A stretch of 64,000 nt of DNA, taken from positions 1,426,001-1,490,000 of the forward strand of contig CBDDJJ010000002.1 in assembly GCA_965229625.1 (NCBI GenBank). The letters are read 5' to 3'. The notes under the pieces are model-generated. The model made no database searches. It saw nothing but the letters and a program-made list of their open reading frames with translations, and was not told where the DNA came from. This DNA comes from JANQIO01 sp965229625 (GTDB lineage Bacteria > Pseudomonadota > Gammaproteobacteria > Pseudomonadales > Halieaceae). Within the stretch, counting starts at the first letter, position 1. The number at the start of each line of letters is the position of its first letter. Both the position numbers and the translations under genes were made by a program. Below are positions 24,823-32,859 of the stretch, piece by piece.

Positions 24823-25544
24823 CTTGTGGCGCGCGCCTCAGGCTCAGTCCCGGGTGCGAAGGTTGCAGCGTCTACCCGTTCACGCCAGGCCTGCAGTACC
24901 GGCCTCTCGCGCATCAGTGCCGCGGCCTCCTCGGCCCGCTCGATCACTGTGCACATGCTCGCCACCCCGATGTCGGCCACGCTCAGGTGATCACCCACCA
25001 GCCAGTCGCGATCGCCCAGCAGGGCAACAACGGCATCAAAATGGGCTGCTACCTCAGTGCATATGGTCTGTGGGTCCTTGCGGCCAATGCCCTGGGCCTG
25101 GCCGGTCTTGCGCACGAAACCATCGAGCAGTCGGTATAACAGCCAGCGCATAAAGCCACTGTCGTGGCTCAGCACATCGCGCTTGAGCCAGTCGATGTTA
25201 TTGGGCCAGCCACGCATGGCGAGGTCGTAGAAGAACAGGCTTTCATCTGCCCAGTCTTCGATGATGTGGGCCTGTGCACACAGCGCCGGATCAGCAGGCA
25301 GGATCGGCGGCGAGGGAAAGCGCTGTTCCAGGTGGCGCAGGATGGCTGTGCTGTCCACGACCAGGCCCGTGTCATCTTCCAGGACCGGGGTCTTGCCGGT
25401 GGGGCTGATGGATTTGCGAATCTTGCCGGCATCCACCACGCGATAGTTGCGAACCTCGAAGCTGAGGCCCTTGTACCGCAGGGCGCGCCGGACCTTGGCG
25501 GCAAACGGCGACACCTCGTACTGGTGCAGCAGCAGGTCCGCCAT
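24819..25544 (-). CDS. Glutathione S-transferase family protein
   Basis: 241 residues. N-terminal thioredoxin-like GSH-binding domain with SPFAAKVRRALRYKGL, TGKTPVLEDD and VVDSTAILRHLE (the Asp-Ser that holds the gamma-glutamyl group). An all-helical C-terminal domain with the DRDWLVGDHLSVADIGV signature follows. Substrate unknown. Head of a reverse run with the Cys-rich small protein and pdxH. Confidence 0.85.
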   Translation of the reverse strand: MADLLLHQYEVSPFAAKVRRALRYKGLSFEVRNYRVVDAGKIRKSISPTGKTPVLEDDTGLVVDSTAILRHLEQRFPSPPILPADPALCAQAHIIEDWADESLFFYDLAMRGWPNNIDWLKRDVLSHDSGFMRWLLYRLLDGFVRKTGQAQGIGRKDPQTICTEVAAHFDAVVALLGDRDWLVGDHLSVADIGVASMCTVIERAEEAAALMRERPVLQAWRERVDAATFAPGTEPEARATS

Positions 25545-25546
25545 GG

Positions 25547-25867
25547 TCAGCGACCCGGGTTCAGGTCGTAGTGCTTGCGGGCGCGGTAGGCCTCCTCACA
25601 CTCGGGCAGGTCATAGTACTTGCCGAGGGTACGAATGGCGCCAGTCTGGATTTCACCGTAGGCCTCGGCCTGGGCTTCACAGTCCGCTTCGCTGGTTTCT
25701 CCCGCCTTCAGGCAGTCCTCGTAGACAGCGGCTTTCTCGGGAGCCAGCTTTTCTGATCGCAGTGCCTGGCAGGCATCTTCCATGGCAATCACATCGGCCT
25801 CGGAGAGGTGAGAGGCACCGGCCGGTAAAGCGAGACTGGCAAAAACAACAAGCAGGACTGTGCGCAT
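25547..25867 (-). CDS. Small exported cysteine-containing protein
   Basis: 106 residues with a signal peptide (MRTVLLVVFASLALPAGA). The mature region has four cysteines spaced like two disulfides (ACQAL, EDCLK, DCEAQ, PECEEA), suiting an oxidising periplasm. It lies 3 bp from the GST gene and 9 bp after pdxH. No family recognised. Confidence 0.7.
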   Translation of the reverse strand: MRTVLLVVFASLALPAGASHLSEADVIAMEDACQALRSEKLAPEKAAVYEDCLKAGETSEADCEAQAEAYGEIQTGAIRTLGKYYDLPECEEAYRARKHYDLNPGR

Positions 25868-25876
25868 GAAATCCTC

Positions 25877-26515
25877 CTACGGCGCTAGCCGTTCGATGGT
25901 CCAGGTCAGGTCATCCTGCCTGGTATACAGAAAGCGGTCATGAAGGCGATGGGCGCCTCCCTGCCAGAATTCGATTTCCTCCGGCACCACTCGATACCCA
26001 CCCCAGAAACTGGGCAGCGGCACCTCGCCCCGGGCGAACTTGTTCTTCAGCTCCTGCATTTTCTCCTCGAGCACCGCGCGAGCCGAGATGGGCCGGCTCT
26101 GGGCTGAGGCCCAGGCCGCCAGCTGACTCTCGCGCGGGCGGGTGAGGAAATAGCGGGTGGTCTCCAGGGTGGAGAGTCGCTCAACCCGGCCGCCGACAAT
26201 GACCTGCCGTTCCAGCACGTTCCAGGGAAACTGCAGGCTCACATTCGGGTTGTCTGCCATGGCGCGTGCCTTGCGGCTTTCCAGGTTGGTGTAGAACACG
26301 AAACCCTCGTGATTGATGTCCTTGAGCAGCACCATGCGCTGCCAGGGCTTGCCGTTCGCTTCTACCGTGGCCAGCACCATCGCCGTGGGATCGGCCAGGC
26401 CGCCGGCCACTGCCTGGGACAGCCAGCGCTCGAACTGTTCGTAGGGATCGTCACTGAGATCCTCCCGCTGCAGACCGCCTTGCAGGTACTCCCTGCGAAA
26501 ATCTTCGATTTCCAT
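25877..26515 (-). CDS. pdxH: Pyridoxamine 5'-phosphate oxidase
   Basis: 212 residues, FMN-dependent oxidase of the last step of pyridoxal phosphate synthesis. The family blocks RMVLLKDINHEGFVFYTNLE, the ASAQSRPI region and the C-terminal FWQGGAHRLHDRF and WTIERLAP (full-length match of the C-terminal RLxP end) are present. Length is that of E. coli PdxH (218). Cytoplasmic. The upstream gene is the small membrane protein at 26529-26897. Confidence 0.96.
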   Translation of the reverse strand: MEIEDFRREYLQGGLQREDLSDDPYEQFERWLSQAVAGGLADPTAMVLATVEANGKPWQRMVLLKDINHEGFVFYTNLESRKARAMADNPNVSLQFPWNVLERQVIVGGRVERLSTLETTRYFLTRPRESQLAAWASAQSRPISARAVLEEKMQELKNKFARGEVPLPSFWGGYRVVPEEIEFWQGGAHRLHDRFLYTRQDDLTWTIERLAP

Positions 26516-26528
26516 GCCAGACGCCGGG

Positions 26529-26897
26529 TCAGACCCCGGCCCCCTCCTTGTACAGCATGCCCAGGGTCACGATGAACAGCAGCGCCACCACGGCATCCAC
26601 CATCCAGCTGATCGGTGTGCGTACCCCAGCGGATAACTGGGAAGGGTCCGAGACGCGAACCCCGCGTGGCGTGATATCGAACACCCAGGCAAGCGCCACC
26701 GTGACGGGGAAGCCGAGGACCACGGCGGTGAGGACCAGCGTGACCGACCAGTCTGGCCACCCCAGGCGCGTGAATACGAGATCGCTCCACTGCAGCAGGC
26801 ACCAGCCCGTGACCGCATAGATCGTAGTGCTGCGCAGCACCTTGCGGCGCCTGAGCTCGTCGATCACGCCCTGGCTGGGCGGTGTTGGCTCTTCCAT
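26529..26897 (-). CDS. Stand-alone adenylate-cyclase-type membrane domain protein
   Basis: 122 residues. ELRRRKVLRSTTIYAVTGW and the two following helices, ending VFDITPRGV, match the N-terminal membrane region found in front of TPR and adenylate cyclase proteins of marine bacteria. Here the region stands alone, with a further hydrophobic helix at the C-terminus (VALLFIVTLGML). It may be a remnant or a regulatory membrane anchor. 13 bp upstream of pdxH. Confidence 0.55.
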   Translation of the reverse strand: MEEPTPPSQGVIDELRRRKVLRSTTIYAVTGWCLLQWSDLVFTRLGWPDWSVTLVLTAVVLGFPVTVALAWVFDITPRGVRVSDPSQLSAGVRTPISWMVDAVVALLFIVTLGMLYKEGAGV

Positions 26898-26992
26898 CAG
26901 CGTTTCGCCTGTCCTTGAATGCGCCTACTATAGCCCAGTTCGAAGGCGCCGCCGATGGCCACTGCCGAGGCGGCGAGAGACAGGCCAGAGAT

Positions 26993-27592
26993 ATGACCAC
27001 CACACCGGAAATCCTCCCTGCAAAGCCGGCAGACAGCCGGCAGGTTGCCGACATCCTGGCGGATGCCTTCGCCCACGACCCTTGCATGAACTACGTCATT
27101 CCCCATGCCGGCCTGTACTCGAGTTTCTTCCATCTGCTGATCCGTCGCCTCTATCTGGCGCACGACATGATATTCCTGGACCGGGAGGGGCGCGCTGCCG
27201 CCATGTGGTTGCCGCCGGGTGTCAGGCATGGGGTACCGCTGGGCCTGGAACAGCTCTGGCTGGTTGCACGTCTGCTGATGCACAGCGGAACCAGGGTCTT
27301 GCCGCGGCTTCAACAGGCACAGGAGATAATGGTGCGCAGACACCCGCAAGTGCCCCACTATTATCTGCATGCCATTGGCGTTCGAAGCGACAGCCAGGGC
27401 CGGGGGCTGGGCTCAGCACTGCTGAAACACGTGACCCGGCGCTGCGACGCAGAAGCGATGCCCGCCTACCTGGAGAGCAGTTCGGCCTTGAATATTCCGC
27501 TCTACCAGCGGCATGGTTTTGAAATACAGGATGCAGAACCGGTCGCTGAAGGCGGACCGCCCTTGACCTTTATGTGGCGGGAGCCCCGTTAA
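26993..27592 (+). CDS. GNAT-family N-acetyltransferase
   Basis: 199 residues from ATG 26993; the frame is open upstream but that region lies over the divergent gene's leader. The acetyl-CoA binding motif A is IGVRSDSQGRGLGSALL, followed by YLESSSALNIPLYQRHGF. Likely a single acetyltransferase domain of unknown substrate. It is divergent from the membrane domain gene. Confidence 0.8.
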   Translation: MTTTPEILPAKPADSRQVADILADAFAHDPCMNYVIPHAGLYSSFFHLLIRRLYLAHDMIFLDREGRAAAMWLPPGVRHGVPLGLEQLWLVARLLMHSGTRVLPRLQQAQEIMVRRHPQVPHYYLHAIGVRSDSQGRGLGSALLKHVTRRCDAEAMPAYLESSSALNIPLYQRHGFEIQDAEPVAEGGPPLTFMWREPR

Positions 27593-27608
27593 GGGTCAAG
27601 AAGATGCT

Positions 27609-27834
27609 GCCGATGACGACTCCTGCCGGGGCACCTCGCCAGGTGCTGGTAGATCCCGTCGATGAAGACACCTGGCGGGGAATCTCGTCAGGTGCTAGTA
27701 GATTCCGTCGATGAAGACGCCCGGTGGGAACCTCGCCAGGTGCTAGTAGATCCCGTCGATGAAGACACCCGGTGGGAACCTCGCCAGGTGCTAGTAGATC
27801 CCGTCGATGAAGACACCCGGCGGGAATTTCACGA
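27609..27834. repeat. 48-bp tandem repeat duplicating the end of the DUF4136 gene
   Basis: About four and a half copies, with repeat units beginning at 27642, 27691, 27739 and 27787 (periods 49, 48, 48). Each unit holds the reverse complement of the last eleven codons and the TAG stop of the adjacent reverse gene (VFIDGIY-stop). Units differ at a few positions. The 48-bp period keeps the reading frame, so readthrough of the stop would add 16-residue units. Confidence 0.9.
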
Positions 27835-28411
27835 ACATCTGCCGGGCTGCCTTGTCAAAGCGCTTCTGCTGCGCATCGCTGCTACTGACGTCAGCCAGCC
27901 GGCCCTGCATTACGCCGCGCCACACTGACTTGCTGAGGTCCGGGTCGATGACATCAACAACAAACGTTCCCTGGGTATAGGTCACCGTACTGGTACTGGA
28001 GATCGACGGGCCACAGCGCCAGCACTGGTAGTAGCTCTGGGCATTGTATTCCCGCAGGTTGCTCTGCTCCTTGACGACCACGTGCCAGCTGACCCTGGCC
28101 TGGGCCTCGGTTTCACTGTCGACAACCCGCATGCCGCGGCCTTCCAGGGCTCGCCTTAAGGCAAGGTTGACCCGCTCGATCTGGGCAGGGGTCAGTGTCT
28201 CGTCGTCCGGCGCCAGGCCGCAGCTCACACTCATCACTTCGATACCGTCGAAGTCGTAGTCTTTCTTGTAGTCCACTCGTGCGTTGGAAAAGATCAGATC
28301 ATCGATGGTGGTGCAGCCCGCCAGCAACGTACTGGCCACCAACACCAGGACGCTGGCCGCCCTGCGGTATTTAAGGAAGATGTCAGAAAAGGGTGCCATG
28401 GCAAAAATCAT
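27791..28411 (-). CDS. DUF4136-family lipoprotein
   Basis: 206 residues. Lipoprotein signal with lipobox LLAGC, then a DUF4136-type domain (VDYKKDYDFDGI, ...VSWHVVVKEQ, ...TYTQGTFVVDVID). Ends PPGVFIDGIY-stop. The stop and the last codons are the unit amplified in the 48-bp array downstream. ATG 28399 is an alternative start. Role unknown; typically outer-membrane attached. Confidence 0.8.
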   Translation of the reverse strand: MIFAMAPFSDIFLKYRRAASVLVLVASTLLAGCTTIDDLIFSNARVDYKKDYDFDGIEVMSVSCGLAPDDETLTPAQIERVNLALRRALEGRGMRVVDSETEAQARVSWHVVVKEQSNLREYNAQSYYQCWRCGPSISSTSTVTYTQGTFVVDVIDPDLSKSVWRGVMQGRLADVSSSDAQQKRFDKAARQMFVKFPPGVFIDGIY

Positions 28412-28461
28412 ACAGCCTGCCTCGAGAGGAACCCATGAAAAATTACCTGTAGTCCCAATCT

Positions 28462-28761
28462 CTAGTCCCGGGTTGTGGGAACGACCGGTGCGCGCTGTCC
28501 GAAGCCGGGTACCTGGGGAAACGGAAACAGCTCGCGCCAGTCATTATCCAGTGGTTCACTGAAGTACTCACTGTAGCAGGCGGCCAGGGAGGTCTGCAGA
28601 CTTTCCTGGGAGGCCGCGCCCATCGCCACCAGGGCTTCCATAAAGCCCTCAGCCCGCAAGCGCATGGCCGGAGGCACTTCACTGCCGCTGACCAGGCGTT
28701 GAAAAATGGCTCGCCAGCGAGTGTCGAGTTCCGCGAGCGCGTATTCGGTGTTTTTTGGCAT
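28462..28761 (-). CDS. Small hypothetical protein
   Basis: 99 codons, helix-rich with few hydrophobic clusters; no signal peptide, no motif recognised. It is read divergently from ggt with a 31-bp gap, and downstream of it lies the DUF4136 gene (50 bp away). Codon choice looks like that of the neighbours. Could be a genuine conserved small protein. Confidence 0.55.
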   Translation of the reverse strand: MPKNTEYALAELDTRWRAIFQRLVSGSEVPPAMRLRAEGFMEALVAMGAASQESLQTSLAACYSEYFSEPLDNDWRELFPFPQVPGFGQRAPVVPTTRD

Positions 28762-28792
28762 AATCCGGGCTCAACTCTCTAGAGGCTTGGTC

Positions 28793-30508
28793 GTGACGCT
28801 GCTGCGCTCTCTCTGCCTGTTCCTGATTGTCGGGGTCGTCCCGGCGCAGGGTCAAGAACCCATTCTCAACTTCGAAAACCGCTTCCTCCCGGAGGTGGCC
28901 AGGCATGGCATGGTGGCCAGCCCTGAGCGCCTGGCAGCGGAGATCGGGGTAGACATCCTGCGCCAGGGCGGCAACGCTGTCGACGCCGCGGTGGCCACCG
29001 GCTTCGCACTGGCGGTGACTTACCCGCGCGCCGGCAACATCGGCGGGGGCGGCTTTATGCTGATCCACCTGGCCGAGGGCAATCGCCAGACCCTGGTTGA
29101 CTACCGGGAAATGGCGCCGGCCCTGGCCCACCGCGACCTGTTCCTGGACGATAACGGGGAAGTCGATCGCAACAAGGAGTTTTTCAGCCACCTGTCCGCC
29201 GGTGTGCCCGGCTCGGTGGCAGGCCTGATACATGCCCTGGAAAACTACGGCACGCTACCCCTGAAAACCGTTATCCAGCCGGCCATCGAGCTGGCGGAGA
29301 AGGGCTTCCCGGTGACTTTCGCGCTGGACTCTGAAATTGCCGCCCGGGAAACCCGGCTGCGCAAGGATCCGGAGGCCTTGAGCATCTTTTTTCAGGAGGA
29401 CGGCAGCCGCCACCCGGTAGGTGAGGTGTTTCGGCAGCCGGATTTGGCCTGGACGCTGAAGCAGATTCGCAGGCGCGGGCGGGATGGCTTCTACAAGGGT
29501 GAAGTAGCCACCCGCATTGTTGCCAATATGGAGGCCAATGGCGGCCTGATCAGCCGGGACGATCTGGCCGGCTACCGGGTGGTGGAGCGCGAACCGGTAC
29601 GGGGCAGCTACCACGGCTACGAGATAGTAGCGACACCGCCGCCTTCATCCGGCGGCACTCACATCATCCAGATGCTCAATATCATGGAGGGCTTTGAGCT
29701 CGAGCCCTGGGGCCACAACAGCGCGGCCTACCTGCACCACCTGGCCGAGGCCATGAAACTGGCCTATGCAGATCGCAGCCGCTACCTCGGCGATCCGGAC
29801 TATACCGACGTGCCGGTGCAACAGCTCATCGACAAGGACTACGCGGCACGGTTGCGCGCACGGATCAAACCCGATCAGGCCACGCCATCGGACGCCATCA
29901 GGCCCGGCGCGGAGCTGGGCTACGAGAGCAGCGATACTACCCACTACACCGTGGCCGACCGGCACGGCAATGTCGTCAGCAACACCTATACCCTGAATTT
30001 CAGCTTTGGCTCACACATCGCGGTGCCGGGCACCGGCATGCTGCTGAACAATGAGATGGCCGACTTCGCCGCCAAACCCGGAGTACCCAACGCCTTCAGA
30101 CTGATCGAAAGCGAGGCCAACCGCATTGAAGGCGGCAAGCGGCCGCTGTCCTCAATGACGCCTACCCTGGTGTTCCGTGACGGCAAGCCGTGGCTGGCCA
30201 CCGGCAGCCCGGGTGGCAGCATCATCATCACGGCGGTGCTACAGACCATGATCAATGCCATGGCTTTCGAAATGAATATCGCCAGCGCCGCGGCGGCGCC
30301 GCGGATTCATCACCAGTGGATGCCGGACCAGTTGCGCGTGGAACGAGGTATTTCTCCCGATACCCGCCGCCTGCTGGAAGCCATGGGACACAACGTGGTC
30401 GACACCCGCCGTACCCTCGGCAGAACCCAGTCCATTGTGCTCGAAGACGGCCTGCTGTACGGCGCCACGGACAGCCGGCGACCGGGTGGCTGGGTGGCCA
30501 GCTACTGA
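28793..30508 (+). CDS. ggt: Gamma-glutamyltransferase (proenzyme)
   Basis: 571 residues from GTG 28793, which follows AGAGG at a proper distance and starts directly at the signal peptide (cleaved near AQGQ). Periplasmic enzyme that hydrolyses or transfers gamma-glutamyl groups. The autoprocessing site is the threonine in SSDTTHYTV, after which the small subunit begins. GNAVDAAVATGFALAVTYP and GSPGGSIIITAVLQ are family signatures. The ATG at 28706 in the same frame lies inside the divergent gene and is not used. It overlaps the thioesterase gene by 7 bp at its 3' end. Confidence 0.92.
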   Translation: MTLLRSLCLFLIVGVVPAQGQEPILNFENRFLPEVARHGMVASPERLAAEIGVDILRQGGNAVDAAVATGFALAVTYPRAGNIGGGGFMLIHLAEGNRQTLVDYREMAPALAHRDLFLDDNGEVDRNKEFFSHLSAGVPGSVAGLIHALENYGTLPLKTVIQPAIELAEKGFPVTFALDSEIAARETRLRKDPEALSIFFQEDGSRHPVGEVFRQPDLAWTLKQIRRRGRDGFYKGEVATRIVANMEANGGLISRDDLAGYRVVEREPVRGSYHGYEIVATPPPSSGGTHIIQMLNIMEGFELEPWGHNSAAYLHHLAEAMKLAYADRSRYLGDPDYTDVPVQQLIDKDYAARLRARIKPDQATPSDAIRPGAELGYESSDTTHYTVADRHGNVVSNTYTLNFSFGSHIAVPGTGMLLNNEMADFAAKPGVPNAFRLIESEANRIEGGKRPLSSMTPTLVFRDGKPWLATGSPGGSIIITAVLQTMINAMAFEMNIASAAAAPRIHHQWMPDQLRVERGISPDTRRLLEAMGHNVVDTRRTLGRTQSIVLEDGLLYGATDSRRPGGWVASY

Positions 30509-31320
30509 GCTGAACCTGCCTCGCGACGCGGCTGGGGCCTGACACGCACCTTGCTGGTCTGGCGGGACAGAGCCACCAGCCGGCCGGTCGAATCCCATAA
30601 TTCCCCGTCTTCTTCGACCACCCCGTCACTGAGATAGCGGCTCTGGAAGCGCGCCTGCACCGGACCCGGTGCAGGTCGGGCGCGCAGTTGCACGCTCAAC
30701 TCGAGGGTGGGCACCCATTGCAGCGGTCCATAGACGGTGAACACCGGCGGCGCCATGCAGTCGGCAAACAGCAGCAGTCCCATGAGGCCGCCATCACCGC
30801 CATCGGCGAGGCTCAGCCAACCTTCAAAAACGCCGCTGCGATCCGGCGGCTGGCGGCGGAATACGTCGGCGCCACGCACGTAGCGCTGATCGACGCTGGT
30901 GCGCAGCTCGATACCGTGGACACCCAACGGGGCAACCTCCTCGGGAGGAACGATTCGCGGGCGCTCGGCGCTGCTCCAGCTCTCACCCGAGAGCCCATCG
31001 AGTTCGCTGTAACAGGCGGTGACATACGCCTTGAGTTCGCCGTCCTGGCGCATGGCCAGCGCGGCATAGCTGGTGGAACCCCCCTGGCGTAGGGGAGTCA
31101 CCTCGCAGTCTACAGGCCCCAGGCCTGTGGGCGCCGTGTACAGGATATGGATCGACAGGGGATCGGGATGGGTCAGGGCCCGGGACAGAACCCGGCCGGC
31201 GATCGCCAGCACGTAGCCACCGTTGGGCACCTCTCCAATGCGCCAGCCGGGCACTATTTCGCCGCGCCAGTGCAAGCCAGACACCTGCTCTACCGCGGTG
31301 GCGCGCTCGAACTCAGTCAT
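30502..31320 (-). CDS. Acyl-CoA thioesterase-like hotdog protein
   Basis: 272 residues from ATG 31320; in-frame ATG 31365 is upstream. Two hotdog-fold halves in the TesB-like arrangement, with GEIVPGWRIGEVPNGGYVL in the N-terminal half and WVPTLELSVQLRARPAPGP in the C-terminal half. Hydrolyses acyl-CoAs; chain-length choice unknown. It is convergent with ggt. Confidence 0.75.
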   Translation of the reverse strand: MTEFERATAVEQVSGLHWRGEIVPGWRIGEVPNGGYVLAIAGRVLSRALTHPDPLSIHILYTAPTGLGPVDCEVTPLRQGGSTSYAALAMRQDGELKAYVTACYSELDGLSGESWSSAERPRIVPPEEVAPLGVHGIELRTSVDQRYVRGADVFRRQPPDRSGVFEGWLSLADGGDGGLMGLLLFADCMAPPVFTVYGPLQWVPTLELSVQLRARPAPGPVQARFQSRYLSDGVVEEDGELWDSTGRLVALSRQTSKVRVRPQPRREAGSAQ

Positions 31321-31399
31321 GGCGGGGCTCCGAACCGGCTCCTGGCCAGCCGAATATCTGTACACGCATCAAGGTTTTCTCCAACCGGTCAGTCTGATG

Positions 31400-31428
31400 A
31401 TCACAGGGCTTCGTACAACCGATATACT
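31400..31428 (+). promoter_or_regulatory. Possible promoter of the 13-gene envelope operon
   Basis: A good -10 hexamer TATACT (31423-31428) lies 82 bp before ATG 31510, with only a poor -35 (ATCACA, 17 bp upstream). It is the only -10 match I see in the 189-bp gap before the operon. An activator may be needed. Confidence 0.3.
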
Positions 31429-31509
31429 GAAACAGGGCTTTGAAACCGCCTTCACTGTTCGCGGTCAAAAGCCCGTACGCTCACGAATCGAGAGGGAAGT
31501 TTACGCACA

Positions 31510-32859
31510 ATGAGCTGGCAGAGAACAGCCGCCGGCCTGCTGGTAACCCTGGTTTGCACCGCCGGTAACCTGGCGGCGCAAACAGACCCTGCGCCCACCG
31601 ACGCGCCCGCTGCAGAGCCCATAGATGCAAATGCTGCCCAGCCGGCTCCGGGGATCGACCCCGGCAGCGTCGACGCCAATGCCGATTTCGGCAGCCCAGC
31701 CCTGGACTTCCAGGATGCCGAGGAACCGGTGCTGGTATCGCCGGACGCCACCTCCTACCAGTTCTATATCACTGACCTTGAGAGCCGCTTCGGCCCCTAC
31801 GCGCCCGGGCTGTCGGAGCAACTGCTGGGCCTTGGCATGGTCTACCAGGAGCAGGGCCTGCACCAGCAGGCCGCCGCGATCTTCAAGCGCGGTGTACACA
31901 TCGCCCGCATCAACGATGGCCTTAATAGCCCGGCACAGATACCCCTGCTGCAGCGCCTGATCCAGAGCCTGGTGGCAGCCGGCGATTACGACGCCGCCGA
32001 TGAGCGCCAGTACTACCTGTTCCGCGTGCAGGCCGAGGTCTACGGCAGGCAGTCGCCACAGATGTCACTGGCGATGCTGGAGCGCGCGGAATGGGAGCGC
32101 CAGGCCTACAACCTCTCTCTGGGTGACACCGCTTTCATGCGCCTGCTGACCATGTGGGAGCTCTACAGCGCGGCGCTGCGCAATATCGCCCGCCAGGAAG
32201 GCAAGCTGTCGGTCAGCCTGCTGCAGCCCCTGGAAGGCCTGCTCCAGACCCAGTACCTGATTTCCACCTACTCGCCCGAGGCCCAGGGCGGCTTTCAGAG
32301 CGGTGCCGGCGGGGACGGCAACTTTGTCGAGGAAAATCGCTTCAGCATGATTCGGGTGTCCAATTACAAGCAGGGGCAGTCTGTACTCGAAGCAATGCGA
32401 GAGGTATATGTCTATAATGAAGAAGAGAACAGCCCGTTGCCCGCGGAAACGATGGTGCAGCTGGGCGACTGGCACCTGTGGCACCAGAAGCGCGAGGCCG
32501 CACTGCAGGCCTATACCGAGGCCTGGGAACAACTCGGCGCCCTGGAGAACGGCGAGCGGCTGCAACAGCAGTACTTCGGCAAGCCGCGGCTACTGCCGGC
32601 CCTGCCGGGCGCCAGCAGTGAACCTACACCGCCCGACGTTGTCACGGGATATATAACCGTCTCATTCAGTGTCACCGGCAAGGGACGGGTAAAGAACCTG
32701 GAGGTGCTGTCCAACGAGGCTGCCATCGAGGGTGCGGAGGTTGAGGAGAGCGACAGCGTGCAGCTGTTGCGAAGCCTCAAGCGCACCCTCTACAGACCGC
32801 GACTTGAAGCCGGTCTGGCAGTGCAGACGGACGACATACAGAAACGCTATGCCTACTAA
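31510..32859 (+). CDS. Exported TPR protein with TonB-like C-terminal domain
   Basis: 449 residues, first gene of the 31510-46385 operon. Signal peptide (residues 1-24), a Pro/Ala-rich linker, TPR-like helices (residues 85-320), and a C-terminal domain with VTGYITVSFSVTGKGRVKN and RSLKRTLYRPRLEAG. The last part resembles a TonB C-terminal domain (G-x-V-x-F-x-V, then YRP). The likely location is the periplasm, and it may link an inner-membrane motor to the outer membrane. The next gene starts within its last codons (32849). Confidence 0.7.
   Translation: MSWQRTAAGLLVTLVCTAGNLAAQTDPAPTDAPAAEPIDANAAQPAPGIDPGSVDANADFGSPALDFQDAEEPVLVSPDATSYQFYITDLESRFGPYAPGLSEQLLGLGMVYQEQGLHQQAAAIFKRGVHIARINDGLNSPAQIPLLQRLIQSLVAAGDYDAADERQYYLFRVQAEVYGRQSPQMSLAMLERAEWERQAYNLSLGDTAFMRLLTMWELYSAALRNIARQEGKLSVSLLQPLEGLLQTQYLISTYSPEAQGGFQSGAGGDGNFVEENRFSMIRVSNYKQGQSVLEAMREVYVYNEEENSPLPAETMVQLGDWHLWHQKREAALQAYTEAWEQLGALENGERLQQQYFGKPRLLPALPGASSEPTPPDVVTGYITVSFSVTGKGRVKNLEVLSNEAAIEGAEVEESDSVQLLRSLKRTLYRPRLEAGLAVQTDDIQKRYAY

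Noticed and set aside
27609..27834. CRISPR array
   Set aside because: Units are contiguous without spacers and copy the end of a coding gene; no cas gene nearby.
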